A DNA stretch of 53,583 nucleotides from Metabacillus niabensis (GTDB lineage: Bacteria; Bacillota; Bacilli; Bacillales; Bacillaceae): positions 1 to 53,583 of the forward strand of contig NZ_CADEPK010000051.1 of assembly GCF_902829255.1 (NCBI RefSeq), read 5' to 3'. The notes beneath the pieces were generated by a model that did no database searches, was not told the DNA's origin, and worked only from the letters and a program-made list of their open reading frames with translations. A program made the translations under genes and the position numbers. Below, in pieces: positions 9,068-17,702 of the stretch (positions are counted from its first letter, which is position 1; each line of letters begins with the position of its first letter).

Positions 9068-10978
9068 TTAATATTGCTTTGCAGTTTGTAGCATTTTCTT
9101 TCTACTATCATTCGCCTTTTGAATGCTTTCCTTTTGAGAAACTTCTGCAACCCCAACATTCCACCAGCTTTCATAGCCGTCAGTCATTGTTTTTGGTAGC
9201 ACTTTAATATCAATTAATGTTGATACACTTTGCTTTTTAGCATCCTCAAGGGCTGCCTTCAATTCTTGAACTGTATGAACCTTATAAGTTTTTGCACCAT
9301 ACCCTTCTGCAACCTTTGCATAATCAATATTCATTATTTTATTGTCATGTGTTCTAAATTCACAGAAGTAGCTTCCACCACCGTGATCCATTTGGAGATT
9401 ATTAATACATCCAAACCCTGAATTATCAAAAAGGACTACATTAATTTTGTAGTTATATTGAATAGCAGTTATTAGCTCAGAGTGCAGCATGAGAAAGCTT
9501 CCATCACCAACAAGTGAATATACCTCTTTATCAGGCTCCGCCAATTTAATTCCTAGTGCACCCGATACCTCATATCCCATACAGGAATATCCATACTCAA
9601 CATTATACGTATTAGGAACAGTCGGATTCCAAATACGTTGAACATCACCAGGTAGCGATCCTGCTGCGGTAATGATTGTACTGTCTGGTGCAATGACATC
9701 ATTAACTGTGATTAATGCAGTCGTTTGCGCCAATTCAGTATTTAACTGATCTGCATATTCATTCAATATTTCTTGTGAAAAGTGATTTTTTACCTCAGGC
9801 TCAAACCCTTCACGTTTAAATTGAATGTTGCTTAGACGCTCTCTTTCAGCTGTCCACTCTTCTTTCAATTCAAAAATGGTTGACCCGAATTCACTTACAT
9901 ACCCCTCTAATAATGGTGCCAATTGTTCCAAGGTCACCTTGGCATCTGCAACTACTTGGAACGCATCCAGCTTATAGGCATGAAGACGGCTAACGTTTAT
10001 ATTTAAAAATTTCGCATTGTCAAAATTAAAGGCCGTTTTAGAAGAGGTTGCAAAATCTGTATATCTTGTTCCAATTCCAATAATTAAATCAGCTTGACGG
10101 GCAGCCTTATTTGCTGCTAACGTACCAGTAATTCCCAAACCACCTAGATTATTTTTAAACGTACTTTCGACCGTTGCTTTACCAGCTTGTGTTTCAACTA
10201 ATGGGATGTGATGTTTTTCAGATAAAGAGACTAATATATCACGAGCCTGTGAATATTTAGCTCCTCCCCCAACAAGAATAACAGGTCTTTTACTGTCCTT
10301 AATTAATTTTGCTGCCCCTTCTAACTCACGTTTAACAGGTTCTTTACGGTCTAAATAATGCACCCTTTTTTCAAAGAACCTTTCATCATAATCAAATGCC
10401 TCTCCTTCAACATCCTGAGCAATACAGATGGTCGCTGGACCTGCCTTCCCCGGATCTGTCATTACTTCAAAGGCGCGAATTAAGCTTGACATTAACTGCT
10501 CGGGGCGAGTAATACGATCCCAGTAGCGAGAAACCGGCTTTAATGCATCATTTGTTGTGACAGCTAAACTATATTCATGCTCTACTTGCTGTAATACTGG
10601 ATCTGGCTGTCTTGTGGCAAACGTATCTCCAGGTAAAAGCAAAACTGGTATATTATTAGCTAATGCTGTTCCTGCGGCTGCAGCTAGATTTGCTGAGCCT
10701 GGTCCAACAGAGGTTGTAACAGCATAGATTTTTTGTCGAAGCATTTGTTTACTATAAGCAATTGCTGCATGTGCCATTCCTTGTTCATTTTTACCTTGAA
10801 TGACTTTTAAATGACCTGCATCTTGTTCAAGCGCTTGCCCAATCCCTAATACATTTCCATGGCCAAACACATTAAAAACACCTTCAACAAAAGGGAATTC
10901 CTCTCCATCTACATTAATATACTGCTGATTTAAAAATTTGATTAAAGCTTGTGATGTGGTTAATCTAATTTTCCCCAT
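9068..10978 (-). CDS. iolD: 3D-(3,5/4)-trihydroxycyclohexane-1,2-dione hydrolase IolD
   Basis: Thiamine-diphosphate enzyme that opens the ring of the diketone made by IolE to give 5-deoxy-glucuronate. At 636 aa it is the normal family length. N-terminal pyrimidine-binding domain with VEGVFNVFGHGN (glutamate near 32), central domain, and C-terminal cofactor-binding domain with GDG at 491-493 and DNS at 518-520. The PTVPNTYNVEYGYSCMGYE segment is typical of IolD rather than acetolactate synthase. The ATG at 10978 follows AGAGGTG; iolC lies 13 bp upstream, so the genes are cotranscribed. Confidence 0.93.
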   Translation of the reverse strand: MGKIRLTTSQALIKFLNQQYINVDGEEFPFVEGVFNVFGHGNVLGIGQALEQDAGHLKVIQGKNEQGMAHAAIAYSKQMLRQKIYAVTTSVGPGSANLAAAAGTALANNIPVLLLPGDTFATRQPDPVLQQVEHEYSLAVTTNDALKPVSRYWDRITRPEQLMSSLIRAFEVMTDPGKAGPATICIAQDVEGEAFDYDERFFEKRVHYLDRKEPVKRELEGAAKLIKDSKRPVILVGGGAKYSQARDILVSLSEKHHIPLVETQAGKATVESTFKNNLGGLGITGTLAANKAARQADLIIGIGTRYTDFATSSKTAFNFDNAKFLNINVSRLHAYKLDAFQVVADAKVTLEQLAPLLEGYVSEFGSTIFELKEEWTAERERLSNIQFKREGFEPEVKNHFSQEILNEYADQLNTELAQTTALITVNDVIAPDSTIITAAGSLPGDVQRIWNPTVPNTYNVEYGYSCMGYEVSGALGIKLAEPDKEVYSLVGDGSFLMLHSELITAIQYNYKINVVLFDNSGFGCINNLQMDHGGGSYFCEFRTHDNKIMNIDYAKVAEGYGAKTYKVHTVQELKAALEDAKKQSVSTLIDIKVLPKTMTDGYESWWNVGVAEVSQKESIQKANDSRKKMLQTAKQY

Positions 10979-10991
10979 ACCCTTTCACCTC

Positions 10992-11987
10992 TTACTTATT
11001 TTGGTAAACTGCTTCCCTCTCTGCTATTAGCTGTTCAATTTCTTTCACTGTAGGCATCGCCTCAGATGAGCTATGCTTACTAACGACAATTGCAGCAGAA
11101 GCACTGCCATATTTCAATGCAGTATCAATATCCATTCCATTTATCAGTGCATATAGAAAAGCAGAGGCATATGAGTCACCCGCACCAAATGTTTTTAATA
11201 CCTTAGTTAAATATGCTTTACCTTTGAATATTTCTCCTGTTTTCGCATATGCATAAGACCCCTCAACACCATGTTTGATCACAATTAGCTTTGGAGAATG
11301 CTTAAATAACTCATGAATTGTTGCTTCATTACTTCCATTTTCACGATTTTCCAGCACATCAAATTCGTCTCGAGTACCAATTACAACATCTGATTGCTGA
11401 GCAACAAGTGTATAATAGATAGAAGTTTCTAATTGAGATTCCCACGTATAACCGCGATAGTCCAATTCAAAAAATACTTGAACATCATTTTTCTTTGCAA
11501 GATGAACAGCCTTCAGTACAGCCTCACGAGAAGGACTTTTCGCTAAGGCTGTGCCTGATACAAGAAGCACCTTTGCCTTTCTTATATACTCCTCACTTAC
11601 TTCAGAGGGATTTAAATAAAGATCTGCCACTTCATCTCGATACATTAAAATGCTGCATTCCTCAGGGCTTTTAATTTCCGTGAAAGCTAAGCCTGTTTTA
11701 TGTCCATCATTATCTATAGGCATTTGTGATGTATCAACACCGACTTCCGCCATGTAATTTTTTATAAATCGGCCGTGCTGATCATCTGCTAGCTTCCCAA
11801 TAAATCCTGTCTTCAAGCCTAATTTTGATGCACCAATTGCGATATTTGCCGGAGAACCGCCAACATATTTTTTGAACGTCATCGTTTCTTCCATCGGTCT
11901 GTTATACTCCACTGCATTTAAATCGATACATGCTCTACCGATTGCAATCATATCGAACTCAGCTTTAGGATTAAACTCCAATTTCAA
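10992..11987 (-). CDS. iolC: 5-Dehydro-2-deoxygluconokinase IolC (TTG start)
   Basis: PfkB-family kinase that phosphorylates 2-deoxy-5-keto-gluconate at O-6. The product also serves as IolR inducer in B. subtilis. The N-terminal GRACIDLNAVEYNRPMEET and GGSPANIAIG motifs and the C-terminal FGAGDSYAS motif with the catalytic aspartate are intact. I place the start at the TTG at 11987 (331 aa): GGGAG sits 9 nt upstream and the product aligns residue for residue with the B. subtilis N terminus. The ATG at 11996 abuts the GGGAG and is too close to it. Confidence 0.93.
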   Translation of the reverse strand: MKLEFNPKAEFDMIAIGRACIDLNAVEYNRPMEETMTFKKYVGGSPANIAIGASKLGLKTGFIGKLADDQHGRFIKNYMAEVGVDTSQMPIDNDGHKTGLAFTEIKSPEECSILMYRDEVADLYLNPSEVSEEYIRKAKVLLVSGTALAKSPSREAVLKAVHLAKKNDVQVFFELDYRGYTWESQLETSIYYTLVAQQSDVVIGTRDEFDVLENRENGSNEATIHELFKHSPKLIVIKHGVEGSYAYAKTGEIFKGKAYLTKVLKTFGAGDSYASAFLYALINGMDIDTALKYGSASAAIVVSKHSSSEAMPTVKEIEQLIAEREAVYQNK

Positions 11988-12009
11988 AATGAACATCTCC
12001 CTTACCTTT

Positions 12010-12828
12010 TTATTTTCTCTCTAAGATCCATTCATGCGCACGTTCGTTATGGAATTTCCAAATACGTTTAGGACCGGCCATAATATTTAAGTAATAAGAA
12101 TCATAGCCGTCAGGAACAGCAACTGGATGATATCCTTTCGGCACTATGACAACATCTCCGTTTTCCACTGCCATTGTTTCATCTAATGTGCGATCATCTG
12201 TATAAACGCGCTGAAAGACAAAGCCTTGCTTTGGATTCATCTCATGATAATACGTCTCTTCTAAGAAAGATTCATATGGCAGGTTATTCTGATCATGTTT
12301 ATGTGGTGGATAGCTAGACCAATTGCCACTATCAGTGAATACTTCAACAACGAGCAAGCTATTAGCAGCAGGATTTGAATCAGGTAAAATATTATGAACT
12401 AATCGTTTATTGCTATATTTTCCGCGATATTCAATTTGATTATCTTCTGCTTTAATTAGCTTTGTCGGCAATTGCTGTTGTGATGGAGAATAACAGAGAA
12501 CTACTCTTGCCTGACTATTCGCTTCAATTTGAAATTGCTGATTATTTGAAACATACACACTATCAGTTGGCTTCTTCTCAAATACACACTCTCTTGTCCC
12601 GATATTTTCAAACGTTACTTGTTGATCAGAAACAGTAATTTTACCAGTTAAAGCAACAATACAACATTCTACCTTGTCTAAATCTTCTGTATATGTAGCA
12701 CCAGGATTCAAATCAATGACCTTCATTCCAACGAACTCCAATAATGAACTATCTGTCATGACATCATGTATGAGTGTTACACCTGGCGATATTTCAACTG
12801 CTTTTGGTTTTCGGAGTAATTTACTCAT
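12010..12828 (-). CDS. iolB: 5-Deoxy-glucuronate isomerase IolB
   Basis: Converts 5-deoxy-glucuronate to 2-deoxy-5-keto-gluconate. A 272-aa bicupin: the C-terminal cupin carries SYPPHKHDQ (metal-binding histidines) followed by EETYYHEMNPKQGFVFQRVY, both typical of IolB/KduI-like isomerases. AGGAG precedes the ATG by about 10 nt. It follows iolA after an 89-bp gap that holds a long hairpin, and lies 22 bp before iolC. Confidence 0.92.
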   Translation of the reverse strand: MSKLLRKPKAVEISPGVTLIHDVMTDSSLLEFVGMKVIDLNPGATYTEDLDKVECCIVALTGKITVSDQQVTFENIGTRECVFEKKPTDSVYVSNNQQFQIEANSQARVVLCYSPSQQQLPTKLIKAEDNQIEYRGKYSNKRLVHNILPDSNPAANSLLVVEVFTDSGNWSSYPPHKHDQNNLPYESFLEETYYHEMNPKQGFVFQRVYTDDRTLDETMAVENGDVVIVPKGYHPVAVPDGYDSYYLNIMAGPKRIWKFHNERAHEWILERK

Positions 12829-12867
12829 TGTATGTGCGCTCCTTTTGTTTAAGTTAAAATGAGAATT

Positions 12868-12903
12868 GCTATTATCCTATAAAACTCCTATAGAGATAAT
12901 AGC
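12868..12903 (-). other. Long hairpin between iolA and iolB
   Basis: GCTATTATC+CTATA (12868-12881) pairs with TATAG+GATAATAGC (12889-12903) through 14 bp with a single bulged A and a 7-nt loop. It starts 14 nt after the iolA stop. No T-run follows directly, so partial termination or an mRNA processing/stability element is more likely than a full terminator. Confidence 0.65.
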
Positions 12904-12917
12904 GGAGGGTTTTCATT

Positions 12918-14393
12918 TCATTCAAAAGTTGGTGCTTTATAGTTAGCTGTTACTACCTTTTTACGCGTATAGAAATCAACACTATCCTTACCATTTGCAT
13001 GTAAAGTACCATAGAAGGACGATTTCCAGCCAGAGAATGGGAAGAATGCCATTGGTGCCGGTACACCTAAGTTTACTCCCAACATACCTGCATCAATATT
13101 TTCACGGAAGTAACGGATGGAAGAAGCATTTGATGTATAAATGCAAGCACCATTTGCAAATTCTGATTTATTTGTTATTTCAACTGCCTCTTTTAAATTT
13201 TTCACACGTATAATTGATAAAACTGGTGCAAAAATTTCGTCCTTCCAAATGCTCATATCTGTTGTTACCTCATCAAAAATTGTTGGTCCAACAAAATACC
13301 CTTCCTCAGGTACAGACTGACGACCATCACATACTAATTTAGCACCTTCATTAATTCCTTTTTGAATATATTCTAAAGTTCGTTGTTTATTTTGCTCGCG
13401 AATAACTGGACCTAAAAATACACCTTCATCAAGTCCATTCCCAATTTGTACTTCTTTTGTTTTCTCTATTAATCTTTGTAAAAACGCATCTGCAATATCA
13501 TCTTCAACAGCTACAACAGAGCAAGCCATACAGCGCTCACCTGCTGAACCAAATGCTGAAGCAATCACATTTGTCGTTGCATGCTCTAAATCAGCATCCT
13601 GTAAAACGATTGAGTGGTTCTTTGCCCCAGTTAACGCTTGAACACGTTTTAAATTTGCACTTCCTCGTTTATATACATACTCACCAACTGGCTGTGAGCC
13701 TACAAATGAAATCGCCTTTACCTCTGGATGATCCAATAGACCATTTACAACATCATGTGCACCATGTACCATATTGAATACACCTTTTGGAAGACCAGCT
13801 TCTTCTAATAGCTCTGCTAATTTTTCAGCTAGCATAGGAGTTCTTTCAGATGGTTTAAGAACAAATGTATTTCCTACCGCAATCGCCATTGGGAACATCC
13901 AGCAAGGTACCATCATCGGAAAGTTAAAAGGTGTAATACCTCCAACAACTCCAATTGGATAACGGTAATTCGTAATCTCAACATCTGTTGCAATTGTAGT
14001 TAAGGAATCCCCCATCATGAGAGTAGGTGCTCCTGTAGCAAATTCTACATTCTCAATTCCGCGTCCAACCTCACCTAATGCTTCCGTAAGGTTTTTACCA
14101 TTTTCAAGTGTAATAATTCGAGCTAGCTCCTTTTTATTATTTTGCAAAAGCTGTTGGAAGTTAAATAAAACTCTAGCCCGTTTTTGAACTGGAACATTTC
14201 GCCATTCCTTAAATGCCTTTGCAGCAACTTCTACCGCATAATCAACTTCTTCTTTTGTTGAAATAGGCACTTGAGCAATTATTTCATTTGTAGCAGGATT
14301 GTAAACATCTTCATATTGAGTCGTTTTACTTTCTACCCAATCACCATTTATAAAGTTTTTTAGCTTTTTAACCCTCGTGATTACTTCAGACAT
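12918..14393 (-). CDS. iolA: (Methyl)malonate-semialdehyde dehydrogenase, CoA-acylating (IolA/MmsA)
   Basis: Last step of the pathway: malonic semialdehyde plus CoA and NAD+ gives acetyl-CoA, CO2 and NADH. It can also act on methylmalonate semialdehyde from valine. The protein is 491 aa with the aldehyde-dehydrogenase fold: [16 protein letters not shown] at 148-163, GSQPVG (232-237) where hydrolytic relatives have GSTxxG, and the nucleophile Cys288 in GERCMA. Retention of CMA after the arginine marks the MmsA subgroup. AGGAGG lies 8 nt before the ATG. First gene of the iolABCDJ unit, behind a leader of about 290 nt. Confidence 0.93.
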   Translation of the reverse strand: MSEVITRVKKLKNFINGDWVESKTTQYEDVYNPATNEIIAQVPISTKEEVDYAVEVAAKAFKEWRNVPVQKRARVLFNFQQLLQNNKKELARIITLENGKNLTEALGEVGRGIENVEFATGAPTLMMGDSLTTIATDVEITNYRYPIGVVGGITPFNFPMMVPCWMFPMAIAVGNTFVLKPSERTPMLAEKLAELLEEAGLPKGVFNMVHGAHDVVNGLLDHPEVKAISFVGSQPVGEYVYKRGSANLKRVQALTGAKNHSIVLQDADLEHATTNVIASAFGSAGERCMACSVVAVEDDIADAFLQRLIEKTKEVQIGNGLDEGVFLGPVIREQNKQRTLEYIQKGINEGAKLVCDGRQSVPEEGYFVGPTIFDEVTTDMSIWKDEIFAPVLSIIRVKNLKEAVEITNKSEFANGACIYTSNASSIRYFRENIDAGMLGVNLGVPAPMAFFPFSGWKSSFYGTLHANGKDSVDFYTRKKVVTANYKAPTFE

Positions 14394-14469
14394 TTCAACT
14401 TCCTCCTTAGCGATTTCCCCTAAAGTAGGGCCATTTTTATAACATTGTTGCTATTTAAGTAGTTGTGGC

Positions 14470-14540
14470 AAGCAGTAAAGTCAACCTTCACATTGGTGCT
14501 GCTCGTTTTCTGTGGAGCATGCAGTTCACTCCTACTGCTT
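14470..14540. repeat. Imperfect hairpin/dispersed-repeat remnant in the iolA leader
   Basis: AAGCAGTA (14470-14477) and TACTGCTT (14533-14540) bracket a 55-nt interior with the GCTCGTTTTCTGTGGAG and TTCACTCC wording of a common intergenic repeat of Bacillaceae. It lies inside the predicted untranslated leader of iolA. Matching to the repeat family is from memory and the copy is degenerate. Confidence 0.4.
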
Positions 14541-14660
14541 CGATTAATTTGAAATAGTTTTCCTTTATTAAATTTGTACTAGAGAAGAGCATGAGTGAAG
14601 GTCCTATTGCCGCCTGTAAATCTAGCGATAACCTTATGTCATTATTTATAGATTATTATA

Positions 14661-14682
14661 TTTTGGTTATCTTTTGGTTATG
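14661..14682 (-). promoter_or_regulatory. Tandem 11-bp IolR-type operator (iolA)
   Basis: TTTTGGTTATC (14661-14671) and TTTTGGTTATG (14672-14682) are adjacent repeats identical at 10 of 11 positions, lying at about +3 to +24 of the iolA transcript. This is the cleanest copy of the operator in the window. Confidence 0.78.
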
Positions 14683-14691
14683 TCTGACTCT

Positions 14692-14720
14692 ATCTTAATA
14701 CTAAAAACGCTTTCAGTCAA
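14692..14720 (-). promoter_or_regulatory. Sigma-A promoter of iolABCDJ with cre-like site
   Basis: Minus strand: TTGACT (14715-14720), 17-bp spacer, TAAGAT (14692-14697). The spacer holds the same TGAAAGCGTTTTTA (14702-14715) as in the iolE promoter, so CcpA would block both by occupying the promoter. Confidence 0.78.
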
Positions 14721-15283
14721 TTATTTTTCTATGTTTTTTATATTTTCATGGGTAATTCTTGAGAATTATCTTATGTTCATTATTACTAGCTCAATTAATA
14801 TGCATGTATACATACTTATAGACGTTTCTGTAATACTTTGTTGTTGATTTCAGCAAGAGGCACGCCCTTGGTGGTTCTTAAGCTTAGTTTATTAACGTCT
14901 GGAAGGTTTCCCTTTGCCATAATTATCTAAGCAGGAGCCTCATGCATCTGTTCAAATTTAAACAGTGATATCCTTATAGAAAAAGAGGAAGGTAATTTAT
15001 TAAAATGTAAGATTAGTAGGCTACTATATAAATGGTTTAAAGGTACAATGAATTGGGATATTTCAGAAAAAGGAAAGGTCTGCTCTGATTATTCCAGTAC
15101 AGACCTTATAGAAGTATTAAAAAATGGTTTTAAATCCTTTTCATAAAGTTTAGCTATCAATATATCTGTTTGAGGTGGCAAAAGTCATATTAGATTATTT
15201 TTAGATGTGTCTTATATAAAATGAAAAATTGTTCTTTCTATAAAACATGGAAATATCTCACCATAACAATCAATATAGGGTTA
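14721..15283. other. Long region without a convincing gene
   Basis: About 560 bp between the iolA promoter and the tautomerase stop. It contains TTGTTGTTGATTTC at about 14840, the opening words of a dispersed Bacillus repeat. It also holds a minus-strand 34-codon frame (14816-14920) without a good ribosome site, a plus-strand open stretch ending at about 15146 without a start codon, and an 8-bp inverted repeat AAGGTCTG/CAGACCTT (15075-15107). It looks like decayed sequence; I cannot name what it came from. Confidence 0.4.
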
Positions 15284-15673
15284 CTATAGCTGTCCTAATA
15301 AAAATTGTGCTTCACCAAATCCAAAGCTCCAGTCTGCTGCTCCATTTGTTACGATCGATATCATAATATTATTAGATGTTATCCCACAGCTTTTCTCTAG
15401 CTCTTCAGCAACTAATTGATAGAACTCCTTCTTTTGTTTCGTGCTTCTTTCAGTACTTGTTACGCTAATCACAACAACATCCTTGCTTCTTTCAAAACCT
15501 AAGCCTGTGTCTTGGATGATTAGTTCATTTGCTGGATGCTGGCTAACAATTTGGTAACGATCTCTTTCAGGTACGTCAAATGCTTTTACAACAGCTCGGT
15601 GAATCGCATCCAATAATTCTTTTAGAGACCTTTCATCACGGCCCTCTACTACATCAACTCTTATCAACGGCAT
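15284..15673 (-). CDS. Tautomerase family protein (catalytic Pro1)
   Basis: A 129-aa member of the 4-oxalocrotonate tautomerase superfamily, larger than the roughly 60-residue classic form. It begins [13 protein letters not shown], so removal of Met exposes the catalytic amino-terminal proline. The start at 15673 is set by that proline and by GGGGG 7 nt upstream. Such enzymes interconvert keto and enol acids; the substrate here is unknown. Its promoter is overlapped by a tandem IolR-type site, which suggests a role linked to inositol or a keto intermediate, an inference only. It is a single-gene unit. Confidence 0.82.
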   Translation of the reverse strand: MPLIRVDVVEGRDERSLKELLDAIHRAVVKAFDVPERDRYQIVSQHPANELIIQDTGLGFERSKDVVVISVTSTERSTKQKKEFYQLVAEELEKSCGITSNNIMISIVTNGAADWSFGFGEAQFLLGQL

Positions 15674-15703
15674 TTTAAAACCCCCTAACAAAATGATAAA
15701 GTA

Positions 15704-15734
15704 ATTATAATATCTTGGTTAACTTTTGGCAATA
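15704..15734 (-). promoter_or_regulatory. Promoter of the tautomerase gene overlapped by IolR-type repeats
   Basis: Minus strand: TTGCCA (15727-15732), 17 bp, TATAAT (15704-15709). The 11-bp repeats TCTTGGTTAAC (15713-15723) and TTTTGGCAATA (15724-15734) cover the -35 and spacer. Their form equals the iolA, iolE and iolH operators, but here they sit upstream of, not after, the start point, and no cre is present. Confidence 0.65.
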
Positions 15735-15758
15735 TTTTTGTTTTTATTCCATAAACAA

Positions 15759-15837
15759 AACGCTTGGTTATTTGAACCGCACCTCCAATTGTTAGATATT
15801 CTCCAACAATTGGCTGCAGTTCAATTATCCAAGCGTC
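15759..15837 (-). terminator. Long two-tier hairpin after fadE
   Basis: Outer arms starting ACGCTTGG (15760) and ending CCAAGCGT (15836) pair over about 22 bp with three mismatches. Inside, CCAATTGTT/AACAATTGG pair around an 11-nt loop. On the minus strand the structure ends in GCGTTTTGTTT, so it can terminate the fadN-A-E message just ahead of the tautomerase promoter. The length is unusual for a simple terminator. Confidence 0.65.
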
Positions 15838-15858
15838 TTTGCTTAAGTCTCTTGTTAT

Positions 15859-17643
15859 TTATGCTAAATAAGCATTTTTCTCAATCAACACTTTGGCAAT
15901 CTCACGTTTTTTACTAATAACATTTATCGGTGTATGACGTGTAAATTTTCGTAATGCCGAAAGCATCATCCGTAACGAATCACCTGTTTCTACGGCAATT
16001 AGTGTCTCTTTTGCGTGTGCTTCAATTTCATTGAAGGCCTCCTGACAATATACTTCGGTGTAGAGAAGCTTTTGCTTGTTCTTTTCCTCTCCAGTGCGAG
16101 CAATTGCTTTTTCTGTTCGGAGGATAGCTGATTCCATTGCATAAATATTGCTTACAATATCTGCAATATTGACAAGAACCTCTTGCTCCTTCTGAAGGTC
16201 TTTCCCATATTTTTGTGCAGCAAGCCCCGTGATTAAAATAGCAATTTTCTTCGCATTTTTCAAAAGATGCTTTTCTTGCTCTAATGTCCCATCGCCTACC
16301 TCCTCAGGCATAAGCATCATTAATTCCTCCTGTAAGCTTTGTGCTTTTTGGAATAATGGTAGCTCTCCTTTTAATGCTTTCCGTAAATAAGTTCCAGGGA
16401 CTAGGAGGCGATTTATTTCATTTGTTCCTTCAAAAATCCGATTAATTCGTGAATCACGATAAATTCTTTCTACTTCATATTCAGCCATAAATCCGTAGCC
16501 GCCGTGGATTTGCACTCCTTCGTCTACGACATAATCAAGTGTTTCAGAACCAAACACCTTGTTCAAAGAACACTCTATTGCATACTCTGCAATAGCGCTT
16601 GCTACTTCTTTTCCATCCTGTAATTGTTCAGCTGTTAAACGACTCATTCGATCTTCGAATAATCCTACAGTTCGATAAACAGAGCTTTCCATAACGTATG
16701 TTTTCACTGCCATATTCGCTAATTTTTCTCCAATTAACGAAAAGCGAGAAATCGGTGTTTTGAATTGCTGGCGCTGATTTGCATATTGGACAGATAGATC
16801 AATTACTCTTTTTGCGCCGCCAATTGTACCGACCGCTAATTTATAACGACCAATATTAAGAATATTAAAGGCTATGACGTGACCTTTACCTAGTTCACCT
16901 AATAAATTTTCCTTTGGAACCGCGACATCTTCAAGTATTAATGTTCTTGTAGAGGAGCCCTTAATTCCCATTTTCTTTTCTTCAGGTCCTGTCGACACAC
17001 CTTTAAATTCCTTCTCAACAATAAATGCAGAAAAATGTTCACCATCTACCTTTGCATATACGATAAATATGTCAGCAAAGCCGGAGTTTGTAATCCATTG
17101 CTTTTCTCCATTTAAAAGGTAATGAGTCCCTTCTTGATTTAGCTTTGCTACAGCTCTCGCCCCTAGCGCATCAGATCCGGAGTTTGGCTCAGTTAATGCA
17201 TAGGCTGCTAATTTTTCTCCAGTTGCAAGGTCTGGTAAATATTTTTGCTTTTGCTCCTCATTTCCGAATAAAACAATCGGTAGCGAGCCAATCCCAACAT
17301 GTGCCCCAAAAGATAAAGAAAAGCTTCCTGCACGGGAGATTTTTTCGGTAATTAACGCTGAGCTTATTTTATCAAGACCGATCCCGCCGTATTCCTCCGG
17401 TACATCGGCTCCAAGTAAGCCAAGCTCCCCTGCTTTTTTTAATAGTTTCACAGACTTATCAAATTGATGATTTTCAATATCATCAAGATGTGGCAATACC
17501 TCATTTACAACAAAATCCTCTGTCGTTTTTGCAATCATTTTATGCTCATCGGTAAAATCCTCTGGTGTGAAAATTTGTTCATACGTTAAATCCTCGATTA
17601 AAAAGCTTCCACCTTTAATAATTGCCTCAGCCGCTTTTGACAT
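15859..17643 (-). CDS. fadE: Acyl-CoA dehydrogenase FadE
   Basis: FAD-dependent enzyme for the first step of fatty-acid beta-oxidation. At 594 aa it is the length of B. subtilis FadE (YusJ), longer than classic acyl-CoA dehydrogenases because of a C-terminal helical extension. N-terminal helical domain, beta domain with YALTEPNSGSDA, then the C-terminal domain with RIFEGTNEINR (catalytic glutamate region) and VQIHGGYGFM. Third gene of fadN-A-E, 59 bp after fadA. Electrons would pass to electron-transfer flavoprotein, which is not in this window. Confidence 0.93.
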   Translation of the reverse strand: MSKAAEAIIKGGSFLIEDLTYEQIFTPEDFTDEHKMIAKTTEDFVVNEVLPHLDDIENHQFDKSVKLLKKAGELGLLGADVPEEYGGIGLDKISSALITEKISRAGSFSLSFGAHVGIGSLPIVLFGNEEQKQKYLPDLATGEKLAAYALTEPNSGSDALGARAVAKLNQEGTHYLLNGEKQWITNSGFADIFIVYAKVDGEHFSAFIVEKEFKGVSTGPEEKKMGIKGSSTRTLILEDVAVPKENLLGELGKGHVIAFNILNIGRYKLAVGTIGGAKRVIDLSVQYANQRQQFKTPISRFSLIGEKLANMAVKTYVMESSVYRTVGLFEDRMSRLTAEQLQDGKEVASAIAEYAIECSLNKVFGSETLDYVVDEGVQIHGGYGFMAEYEVERIYRDSRINRIFEGTNEINRLLVPGTYLRKALKGELPLFQKAQSLQEELMMLMPEEVGDGTLEQEKHLLKNAKKIAILITGLAAQKYGKDLQKEQEVLVNIADIVSNIYAMESAILRTEKAIARTGEEKNKQKLLYTEVYCQEAFNEIEAHAKETLIAVETGDSLRMMLSALRKFTRHTPINVISKKREIAKVLIEKNAYLA

Positions 17644-17702
17644 GAATATTCCCCCATTTTCATGTTTAATGTAAACACTAAGTACCCCTTACAATTACAT
17701 TC

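Noticed and set aside
14816-14920. Minus-strand 34-codon frame (MAKGNLPDVNKLSLR...)
   Set aside because: Peptide-like, but weak ribosome site and lies in repeat-like decayed sequence; not strong enough to call.
15761-15771. Extra IolR half-site CGCTTGGTTAT
   Set aside because: It is one arm of the fadE terminator hairpin and has no tandem partner.
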